From Parabacteroides sp. FAFU027 (GTDB lineage Bacteria; Bacteroidota; Bacteroidia; Bacteroidales; UBA7332), in NCBI RefSeq assembly GCF_022808675.1, contig NZ_JAKZKV010000001.1, forward strand, positions 124,001-188,000: 64,000 bases of DNA, given 5' to 3'. The position numbers and the translations under genes are program-made. Position 1 is the stretch's first letter. Every line of letters starts with the position of its first letter. Below the pieces are notes generated by a model. It was not told where the DNA came from, did not search any database, and was given only the letters and a program-made list of their open reading frames with translations. Shown here in pieces: positions 44,964-51,989 of the stretch.

Positions 44964-45704
44964 ATGGCTAACAAAAAGATTTATTCATGCACTGACATCG
45001 AGATGGTGACTGCCAGCCTAATCATTGCCGGACACTTCGAAGAGCATTTCACGGAACTCTCTCCCCTGCGTGGCAATTGGACTCCGGACTATCTGAAAGA
45101 CCTGAAAAAGCGAATCAATGACACTTCTACTAAGTATGTAAGTTCAGACAACCTGAAGGGACAACGTGATGCTACTTACAGCCTGCAAGAGATTCAAAGT
45201 GCAGCTAAGAACGACGTGGCTTTCTTCAAAACCCAGGTAGAAGAAGATTTCAGGGACAATCCCTCTTTTTGCAGCGAAACATTGAAGACGCTGAGTATCG
45301 AAAAGTACATCCGCGATGTACAGAGGGGAAGCCACGAGGCGCTTTCGGCACTGCTGATTGGATTTAACAACGGGATGACCGAGGCTTTGCGGCAGTCCGT
45401 TACGGCTAAGGGAATAAACGGAACATTGATTGATAGAATCATCAGCTATACAGATGCATTCCAGACCGCCAATGTAACTCAGGAGATACAAAAATCAACC
45501 TCCAAAAGCAATACACAGGAGGCTACCGACGCGCTAAACGGAATTTACACCGAAATAATCAGCATTTGCAAGTATGCCTCAAAACACTATAAAAATGATA
45601 AACTCCGCAAGGATCGTTTTACCTTTGGCAAAGTGGTGGCGCAACTGAGCGGTGGCAGCAAGCCATCATCAGGAACTACCCCGACTGACAATCCGACTAC
45701 ATAA
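44964..45704 (+). CDS. Unknown helical protein linked to repeat array 2
   Basis: A 246-residue protein with no signal or membrane segment, predicted almost all helical. Segments: YSCTDIEMVTASLIIAGHFE at the start, LSIEKYIRDVQRGSHEALSA (about 110-129), AKGINGTLIDRIISYTDAFQ (about 148-167), an Asn/Gln/Ser-rich stretch with TQEATDALNGIYTEIISICK, and YASKHYKNDKLRKDRFTFGK. It ends in a Ser/Gly/Thr/Pro tail (SKPSSGTTPTDNPTT). It looks colinear with the 18356-19081 protein (see there), mostly in the last 130 residues, and is of nearly the same length. Function unknown. The start 44964 rather than 44901 fits the N-terminus of the paralogue. Confidence 0.75.
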   Translation: MANKKIYSCTDIEMVTASLIIAGHFEEHFTELSPLRGNWTPDYLKDLKKRINDTSTKYVSSDNLKGQRDATYSLQEIQSAAKNDVAFFKTQVEEDFRDNPSFCSETLKTLSIEKYIRDVQRGSHEALSALLIGFNNGMTEALRQSVTAKGINGTLIDRIISYTDAFQTANVTQEIQKSTSKSNTQEATDALNGIYTEIISICKYASKHYKNDKLRKDRFTFGKVVAQLSGGSKPSSGTTPTDNPTT

Positions 45705-45733
45705 TCCGCTTTCGATAAGCGGTTGACACAGAC

Positions 45734-45764
45734 AAAAGGCTCTCTGCACCAGCGGGGAGCCTTT
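45734..45764 (+). terminator. Terminator between gene and array 2
   Basis: AAAAGGCTCTC / GGGAGCCTTTT, with a 10-nt loop and a T-run. It separates the gene from the array. Confidence 0.8.
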
Positions 45765-45806
45765 TTTGCATTCATCCATGAAGGGGTAAATCTCATAGAA
45801 AAGAGT

Positions 45807-46079
45807 CTGACACAGATCGAAATCAGTTTGACAGACATAGAAATTAGCTTGACAGAGATCGAAATCAATTTGACAGACATAGAAATCAACTTGACAAAGA
45901 TCGAAATTGGTTTGACAGAGATAGAAATCATCTTGACAAAGATCGAATTCAGCTTGACAGAAATAGAAATCGGTCTGACAGAGATAGAAATCATCTTGAC
46001 AAAGATCGAAATCGGTCTGACAGAGATCGAAATCAATTTGACAGAGATAGAAATGATGTTGACAGAGATTGCCAATTTA
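45807..46079 (+). repeat. Array 2: 13 tandem 21-bp units
   Basis: Exactly 13 units of 21 bp with no indel, starting at 45807 and every 21 bp thereafter. Consensus: TTGACAGAGAT, then A or C, then GAAATCANY. Units 1-8 alternate GATCGAA and (G/C/A)ATAGAA at the variable base, giving a 42-bp dimer; units 9-12 depart slightly; unit 13 is degenerate. The strict 21-bp period leaves several frames open on both strands, one encoding a seven-residue repeat (LTEIEIN-like), but no ATG starts any of them. Confidence 0.92.
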
Positions 46080-46083
46080 AATC

Positions 46084-46130
46084 AAAAAAGCCGTATAACC
46101 GGCACTTACTGGCTGATTAAACGGCTTTTC
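46084..46130 (+). terminator. Terminator after array 2
   Basis: AAAAAAGCCGT / ACGGCTTTTC with a loop of about 25 nt. Confidence 0.65.
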
Positions 46131-46234
46131 CGTTTTATTGACCGGGTATCCCAAAAGTCAATTCTTTCATAATCAAACTTACATATTGATAGTTCGTCTG
46201 TTCTTTCCGCCCCTAATTGGCTACGCCGATCTTC

Positions 46235-46317
46235 GATTCCCCTGAAGGGGACTTTGAAGAGTGGGATTTAGTTCCAGATTTGCACTTTCAAACATCCCCT
46301 TTAGGGGCTTGGGGCGG
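46235..46317. repeat. 83-bp element related to 40030-40163
   Basis: Left part GATTCCCCTGAAGGGG then ACTTTGAA, right part TTTCAAACATCCCC then TTTAGGGGCTTGGGG. It shares the CCCCTxAAGGGG core with the copy in the efflux operon. No gene in 46173-46404. Confidence 0.65.
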
Positions 46318-46404
46318 TTTGTACTTACAATTTGTTACTCTTGAATTAATGATTTTTCTTTTGGGACATCCGGTCAAAAATATAGGACATATAAAGAAAA
46401 TATC

Positions 46405-47556
46405 TTACTTCTTCTTACTCGTTCTCCCTTTTATGCGGTAGATAAAGTCAACCATCGGCTGCCACAGGTCATATACCGGCAGAAGTAAATAATAGTATTG
46501 TTCGCCCCATATCTTCGCTGTCTTTCTGAAAACAATAGTCTGTGGGATGAAACGTCCCAGGAAGAAAATCCCTCCCGCTACCGCCAATATCCAGTGGCAG
46601 AAACTTAAAACAAACATTGTGATGATGGCTGCATAAAACAGATAACGGGTCAAACTCTCGAATCCGAAAGTCAGGGCGCCCCGTTTTTTCAGGTAGCGGG
46701 AAGTGATGGCATAAGCCAGTTTCTGCTCGCGCCAGGCTTTATCGAAGAGGTAGTAATCAGCACGGGTAATGGCCTCTTCCGCAATCTCGATGCGGGTATT
46801 CTCACGGTAAGCCACACGGTTGATGAAGAGGTCGTCGTCGCCGTCACGCAGGTTGAGATAACCGGAATAGCCTCTGTTTTTGAAAAACAGCTCTTTGCGG
46901 TAAGCCAGATTGCGGCGTACTCCCATAAAAGGATTTCCACCCAATGCCAACCCCAGGAAGCGCATGTTGAAAAATAGATTATCCAAAGAGCGCCAAGCTG
47001 ATGCTATGGCCTCGGGGAATAAATAGGAAGTATAAAGAATCACCACCTGGGTATCTTCGGTAAAGTTGCGGGCCACTGTAGCGATCCACTCCTCTCCCGC
47101 CACCTCACAGTTGGCATCGGTGGTCAGAATCCAATCGTATTTTGCCGCTTTAATCCCAACGCTCATTGCCAGCTTGCGACGGCTGTGGTTTTTAGCTTCT
47201 TCGGGAATATAGGTCTGGTAAAGATGCGGATTGGTCGGTTCGAGCTGGGCAAGTACCTCTTTTGTCTCATCGGTGGATCCATCATTAACCACGATGACCT
47301 CAAACTTCGGATAGTTTTGTTTCAGGATGGCCGGCAGGAACTTTTCCAGATTCTCGGCATCGTTGCAGGCATACACCACCACCGAAACCGGCGGCTGCTC
47401 GGTAGTATAGGATATATCTCCCCGCTTCTGCTTTTTGGTTTGGACAATGATACGTCTGTAAAGCGTAAGTATGTAAATAAGCTGGACTACCAGAAACAGA
47501 AAAGCTGCACCGACAAGGATTAATTCAGGGATGGAGATGTAGTTTGTTAAAATCAT
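46405..47556 (-). CDS. Membrane-bound family 2 glycosyltransferase
   Basis: A 383-residue glycosyltransferase. An N-terminal membrane helix (ELILVGAAFLFLVVQLIYIL, about 11-30), then the GT-A catalytic domain: PPVSVVVYACNDAENLEKFL, VIVVNDGSTDETKEVL (about 88), ILTTDANCEV (about 144, DxD-like) and LRDGDDDLFINRVAYRE (about 240, acidic motif with GDDD), followed by three C-terminal membrane helices (about 305-350). It probably adds sugar to a lipid-linked acceptor or cell-wall polymer. It stands alone. Confidence 0.88.
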   Translation of the reverse strand: MILTNYISIPELILVGAAFLFLVVQLIYILTLYRRIIVQTKKQKRGDISYTTEQPPVSVVVYACNDAENLEKFLPAILKQNYPKFEVIVVNDGSTDETKEVLAQLEPTNPHLYQTYIPEEAKNHSRRKLAMSVGIKAAKYDWILTTDANCEVAGEEWIATVARNFTEDTQVVILYTSYLFPEAIASAWRSLDNLFFNMRFLGLALGGNPFMGVRRNLAYRKELFFKNRGYSGYLNLRDGDDDLFINRVAYRENTRIEIAEEAITRADYYLFDKAWREQKLAYAITSRYLKKRGALTFGFESLTRYLFYAAIITMFVLSFCHWILAVAGGIFFLGRFIPQTIVFRKTAKIWGEQYYYLLLPVYDLWQPMVDFIYRIKGRTSKKK

Positions 47557-47582
47557 AGCGTGGTTCTCTTACAAAGTTGGTG

Positions 47583-47590
47583 CAAAGATA
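47583..47590 (-). promoter_or_regulatory. -7 box of the glycosyltransferase gene
   Basis: TATCTTTG on the minus strand, exact TAnnTTTG, 27 bp before the start. Confidence 0.5.
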
Positions 47591-47819
47591 GCTTTTTTTA
47601 ATCCTTTAAGGATGCTCAACGAGTCATTACCGGCAAGAAAAAACATAATCTTCCGTCATCTGTTTTATTTTAAAGAAACTATCCTGAACAGCTTAGTCCA
47701 AATGTCTTTTGAAGTGCCACCCAAACATCTGAATGATGTAGTATTGCATAACCTGAAGCAAAGACGTTCGTAATCTAAACCTTATAATCTTCTCATTTTT
47801 CACAAAAGCCTGAATTACC

Positions 47820-48347
47820 ATGAAGAAGATCATTCTATTTTCCATAATCAACATTTTCCTACTATCCGTTTGCATCGCTCAAACCGATACTACCCTACAG
47901 GTGATCAAAAGGAATAGCGGCAAAACAGTTGTCATCAAAGAAAACAAGAAGATTAGCATCATCCGGTTTGACAATTCCAAAGTAACCGGAAAGCTGGACA
48001 TCGTCTCCGACTCCTCCATTGCCCTAAACGGAGATACTATTCTTCTGAAAAACATCAACGAAATCAGAAAAAAAACGATTGGTCTCAGTATTCTCGGATT
48101 TTTATCTACATATCTGGGAGTTAATATAACTCTGGGATGCCTTATTACTCTGACTAGCATAATCGCCGAATTAGGGATTAACCCTATAAGCGTTATCTAT
48201 GAAGGTTTATTTATCATCATCACATCCCCCTTTATCGCCGCCGGGGTAATTGGAACAATCTGGGGAATCAAAAAATTCTTTATCGGAAATAAGTATCCCC
48301 ATACAAAATGGATATACAGAATCAATCCTAAACCCATAACACAATGA
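47820..48347 (+). CDS. Exported or membrane protein of unknown function
   Basis: A 175-residue protein with a signal-like N-terminus (IILFSIINIFLLSVCIAQ, 4-21), a short strand-rich segment (QVIKRNSGKTVVIKENKKIS, IALNGDTILLKNINEIRKK, about 27-86), and two membrane helices (about 88-113 and 125-151). It overlaps the following gene by 4 bp (ATGA), so they are translationally coupled. Family not recognised. The pair may form an envelope unit. Confidence 0.6.
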   Translation: MKKIILFSIINIFLLSVCIAQTDTTLQVIKRNSGKTVVIKENKKISIIRFDNSKVTGKLDIVSDSSIALNGDTILLKNINEIRKKTIGLSILGFLSTYLGVNITLGCLITLTSIIAELGINPISVIYEGLFIIITSPFIAAGVIGTIWGIKKFFIGNKYPHTKWIYRINPKPITQ

Positions 48348-49546
48348 AAACATGTCTATTCTCAATAGCTATTTTCCTATTTAGCCAGACATTTTATGCC
48401 CAGAATGACACTCTTCAACAGGAAATTATAAAAATGGGAACCAGCAAAACAATGCTGATCAGTAATGGAAGAGTGTTACTTCTGGAAAAATTCCTCGAAG
48501 GAGATATGGTAAAGGTCAAAGAGATAAAAGATTATCTGCTAAGTCTGGAAAATGAAAATTACCGGGCTCTTTATCCCGGAGAAAAATGGTTGATTCTCTT
48601 CTGGACAAAAGAGTATCAGCCCATTCTGAATGACATCAGGGATTATAAGAATGTGCTGCACCCAAACAGAAACAAGATTGAACCACCTGATGATAATCTT
48701 TTCGAAAGACTTCGTGTCAAAAGTTACAACCACAAAGAGGATCTTTTTCAATATATTGAAAATGCATCCATCACAAATGAGGAGAAAGAAATCCTGGACA
48801 TGCACCTGACACTCGGACTTAAGAAAGATGCTGATACTCCCGACATCACGCAAGAACAATTAAACGACCGTGCCGACTGGTTTCTCAAAACATATCCAAA
48901 CTCTTATGCTGTGGATTATACCCGTGAATATATCCGCTACAAATGGGGAGCATCAAACTGGGGATGGGGATATGAGTTCTTTTTAGGGGCTGGTCCGCTG
49001 ACAAACAAGCTGAAGGAACATTTTGACGTTCCAGCTTATATAGGTTTAGAGTTTTCTGCCAGCTATAAAAGGTTTCATTTTTTCCAACGTGATTTTATCG
49101 GACTTACCACGACTCTCAAAGACATACCTTCGTCAAATCTCATCTGGACTAAAGGAGCTGATGCAGAATTCTTTCTTTGGGAATTTTCAGTTGGTTATGC
49201 TGCAATTGAAACCCGCAAAATAAAGTTGGTTCCCTTTACCGGCATCGGAGGTAGTAATGTCGAGCCACCACAGGATCAAATCGATAAATACCCGGAATTA
49301 TCCACGTTTAAAATGGCTTTCAAGACTACATACACCATTGGTGCAAATCTCGATATTAAATTGGGAAAAGGCGACGAGCATTTTGTCACATACACAGGTT
49401 GGGTAAAGACACGATGGATACTTCGCCTACGATATGAATACGCTTTACCTCAGTTTGCAGCTTATTATCCGGGGTACAATGGAAACATGCACATGATCAC
49501 TGTAGGTATCGGAGCATTTTCACACAAAATCGTCCGTCAAAAATAG
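48344..49546 (+). CDS. Exported protein with beta-rich C-terminus, unknown function
   Basis: A 400-residue protein with a signal peptide (LFSIAIFLFSQTFYAQ, 4-19). The N-terminal half (about 20-195) is helical (EIIKMGTSKTMLISNGRVLL, LLSLENENYRALYPGEKWLI). From about 200 to 400 alternating polar/aromatic strands dominate (NWGWGYEFFLGAGPLTNK, YIGLEFSASYKRFHFFQ, RWILRLRYEYALPQFAAYYP), ending in a strand close to MITVGIGAFSHKIV, as in small outer-membrane barrels. It overlaps the preceding gene. I propose an outer-membrane protein of unknown role. Confidence 0.6.
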   Translation: MKTCLFSIAIFLFSQTFYAQNDTLQQEIIKMGTSKTMLISNGRVLLLEKFLEGDMVKVKEIKDYLLSLENENYRALYPGEKWLILFWTKEYQPILNDIRDYKNVLHPNRNKIEPPDDNLFERLRVKSYNHKEDLFQYIENASITNEEKEILDMHLTLGLKKDADTPDITQEQLNDRADWFLKTYPNSYAVDYTREYIRYKWGASNWGWGYEFFLGAGPLTNKLKEHFDVPAYIGLEFSASYKRFHFFQRDFIGLTTTLKDIPSSNLIWTKGADAEFFLWEFSVGYAAIETRKIKLVPFTGIGGSNVEPPQDQIDKYPELSTFKMAFKTTYTIGANLDIKLGKGDEHFVTYTGWVKTRWILRLRYEYALPQFAAYYPGYNGNMHMITVGIGAFSHKIVRQK

Positions 49547-49550
49547 CGTC

Positions 49551-51761
49551 TTAAAACCAAAACCCGAGATTGGCAGAGAATGTCGGTCGTTTGTACAAAT
49601 CAGACAATCCTACACCAATATCCAACGGCCCTACTGCTGTCTTGATGGAGTATTTTACGCCACCGCCAAAGACCGACCTGAAGTTTAGGTTCCGAATCGC
49701 ATCATCCGTCTGCAATAATTCATTCAGAAGCACCGATACGTATCTGTTTTCGGACAAATGATATCGGGCGCCCAACGAACCGATATAGGCATAACGGTCT
49801 GCCAGCATCACCGGCGGCAATCCGATAAAAGGCAAATGGTGATTGAAATACTGCGAATAAGATTCCCCGCCCACCATCGTTATTTTTGCCAGCGGATAAT
49901 CTTTATTGAAAAGCATACGGCTGTAAAATGCTGTCTGAAGAGCCACTTTATGCGACACCGGAATGGTATTATTCATCCGGATCAACAATGTCGGGGTCAT
50001 TTTCTCAAGCGTATGCAAATCTGTGTTCAGTGAAAACTCCATATAGAGATTGGTTCCTTTAGTAGGAAAATAGTAATTATCCAGATTATCCAGCGAAAAC
50101 CAGACATAGGGATTGGTCACCCAAAATGTGGACTTATCCGGTGATAAAATCTGATAGTCATTCTTGGAAAATATATCTCCTTTGAAAAACTCTTCCCGGA
50201 CACCCACTCCGGCATTACATTTCGACAAAAAAGACTGGTACAAATAGGCCGAAGCGGAGGTGTAAAATATATCTATATTAAACGCCTTATGTCCGTCCTC
50301 AAAGACATTAATATGCTGGAATTTTCCCTTTATCTCAGCACCAAGCGTCATGAAGTTTCGGTTACTGCTCTCCGCAATCAGGCTCAGACCGGGATTGGCC
50401 GAAAACTCCGCATTGCCTGACAAAAGGGTAAACCGGTTGCCATAGCTTTTCTTCGAAATATTAAACATCAATGCGGCTGCATCGGTGGTATTTGCCTTGA
50501 AGCCAAAGTTCTGTGACCTCACTTTTTGCGGAATCACATCCAGATTCAAGGTCTTGGACTCAGCTCCGGTCAGGTCGAAATAGATACGTTCGAATCCACC
50601 CAAACCATATATCCGGTCAATCGCGTTTTTAATTTCCTGGTAAGAGTAATTTCCAGGCAGGGTCAGTCCCATCATCCCTTTCAGGAACTCTTCGTCGAGT
50701 GTGTAATTTCCTCTGAAACTGATTTGACCAACGTGCCACTTTTCAGGCATGATGTATTGCCGGGAACGCACTTTCGGCTCCAGATGATATTTTGTCTTTA
50801 TCCTCCGGAACTCTTCCCGGTATTTGTCGGCAGCTTCCCGACCTCTCAGGGTTAAGGAGTCCAGCGCCTCCCCCGTAAAGGTCAGCATCGAGTATTTAGT
50901 TACATCCGGACGAATGAGAATATCACACATTCGGGTGTTTTGGGCATATTTTTCCTTACTCATAAATGCGACCAACTGGTTGACCACAATATCCATTGAG
51001 TTAAGCTCATTCTTCTTGGGTGGGTCGCGCTGCAAATCGACACCGATGATGATATCCGCACCCATCTCTTTCGCCACATCGATAGGGAAATTATTCACCA
51101 CTCCCCCATCAATCAATGTTCGCTGATTACGCTGGGGCGATTGGAAAAGCGTCGGAATCGCCATACTCGAAAACATCGCAGTAGGCAGGAATCCATCTTT
51201 CATTACTACCTCTTGCCCCGTCTCCAGGTCGGCAGCCACACAGGCAAAAGGGATAGGAAGTTTGGAAAAATCCATGTCCACCGGCACATTGCCGGCAAGT
51301 CCGCAAAAGAGGTTCATCACATTCTGACCTTTCTTAAGCGCCTGGGGAAGTCCGATTTTCTTATCAAGTCCTACATCAAGCGAAAGCAGGTATCGCTGGC
51401 GAATCATCTGGTCATGCCTTGACAAATAGGCCCGTGGAACTTCGTCTTTCAGTAACGCGTCCCACTTTTGTGCCTTGGCGATGCGGTAAATCTCATCAGA
51501 AGAATAACCCATCGCATAAATCCCACCGACCAGACTTCCTATGCTGGTTCCCACTATAATATCGACAGGAATGCCCTCCTCTTCCAGCACCTTCAGCACT
51601 CCGATGTGGGAGAAGCCCTTTGCACCGCCACCACTCAATACGAGAGCGACTTTGGGTCGTTTCAATGTTATTGAATCTGATTGTGATGCAAAAACTGGAT
51701 TGGCAAAAAATAAGAAGATTCCTAATAAAGAACTGATAATAGTGTACTTGTTTACCAACAT
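49551..51761 (-). CDS. Patatin-like phospholipase with POTRA and outer-membrane barrel (PlpD-type)
   Basis: A 736-residue type Vd autotransporter-like protein. Signal peptide (ISSLLGIFLFFANPVFASQ, about 8-26), patatin domain at about 38-330 with LSGGGAKGFSHIGVLKVLEE, nucleophile GTSIGSL (Ser about 75) and the DGGVVNN aspartate (about 220), a POTRA-like segment (about 345-415, ISFRGNYTLDEEFLKGMMG), and a 16-strand-type barrel to the end (GVGLSDLYKRPTFSANLGF). The family is a surface or secreted lipase in Proteobacteria; Bacteroidota homologues are common and mostly unstudied. The start at 51761 follows a promoter box at 51788-51795 (minus). Confidence 0.88.
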   Translation of the reverse strand: MLVNKYTIISSLLGIFLFFANPVFASQSDSITLKRPKVALVLSGGGAKGFSHIGVLKVLEEEGIPVDIIVGTSIGSLVGGIYAMGYSSDEIYRIAKAQKWDALLKDEVPRAYLSRHDQMIRQRYLLSLDVGLDKKIGLPQALKKGQNVMNLFCGLAGNVPVDMDFSKLPIPFACVAADLETGQEVVMKDGFLPTAMFSSMAIPTLFQSPQRNQRTLIDGGVVNNFPIDVAKEMGADIIIGVDLQRDPPKKNELNSMDIVVNQLVAFMSKEKYAQNTRMCDILIRPDVTKYSMLTFTGEALDSLTLRGREAADKYREEFRRIKTKYHLEPKVRSRQYIMPEKWHVGQISFRGNYTLDEEFLKGMMGLTLPGNYSYQEIKNAIDRIYGLGGFERIYFDLTGAESKTLNLDVIPQKVRSQNFGFKANTTDAAALMFNISKKSYGNRFTLLSGNAEFSANPGLSLIAESSNRNFMTLGAEIKGKFQHINVFEDGHKAFNIDIFYTSASAYLYQSFLSKCNAGVGVREEFFKGDIFSKNDYQILSPDKSTFWVTNPYVWFSLDNLDNYYFPTKGTNLYMEFSLNTDLHTLEKMTPTLLIRMNNTIPVSHKVALQTAFYSRMLFNKDYPLAKITMVGGESYSQYFNHHLPFIGLPPVMLADRYAYIGSLGARYHLSENRYVSVLLNELLQTDDAIRNLNFRSVFGGGVKYSIKTAVGPLDIGVGLSDLYKRPTFSANLGFWF

Positions 51762-51787
51762 ATATCCCTCTATTTTTATGTTTGGTG

Positions 51788-51795
51788 CAAAAGTA
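51788..51795 (-). promoter_or_regulatory. -7 box of the patatin gene
   Basis: TACTTTTG on the minus strand, exact TAnnTTTG; excludes the longer start at 51824. Confidence 0.55.
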
Positions 51796-51939
51796 CTTGT
51801 TAGGCTGCATTCGTTCTGCAACATTTATTACAGAAGGCGGGAAGAAGTCGGTGAATGTTTGATTTGCGGGGATAAAAAGACAAACCGCAACGTTTCACAA
51901 CGCTACGGCTCGAGAAAGTTAACCTAATTACAACTTTAT

Positions 51940-51968
51940 ACCTGACAGGTTTTCAAAACCTGTCAGGT
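51940..51968. repeat. 29-bp perfect palindrome, copy 1
   Basis: ACCTGACAGGTTTT-c-AAAACCTGTCAGGT. Also positioned to terminate the receptor gene (T-rich on both sides). A second copy lies at 56873-56905 and its core recurs at 54607-54640. Confidence 0.85.
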
Positions 51969-51989
51969 ATATATTTTATCGAAATCCAA

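Noticed and set aside
17945-46079. CRISPR array for either repeat array
   Set aside because: Units are contiguous at 20-22 bp with no unique spacers, and no cas genes are present.
45723-46172. Plus-strand open frame encoding a seven-residue repeat (LTEIEIN-like) over array 2
   Set aside because: It begins at a TTG inside a terminator and has no ATG or ribosome site. Open frames exist on both strands because 21 is divisible by 3.
46217-46441. 74-codon plus-strand frame near 46.3 kb
   Set aside because: It runs through a palindromic repeat element and overlaps the end of the glycosyltransferase gene.
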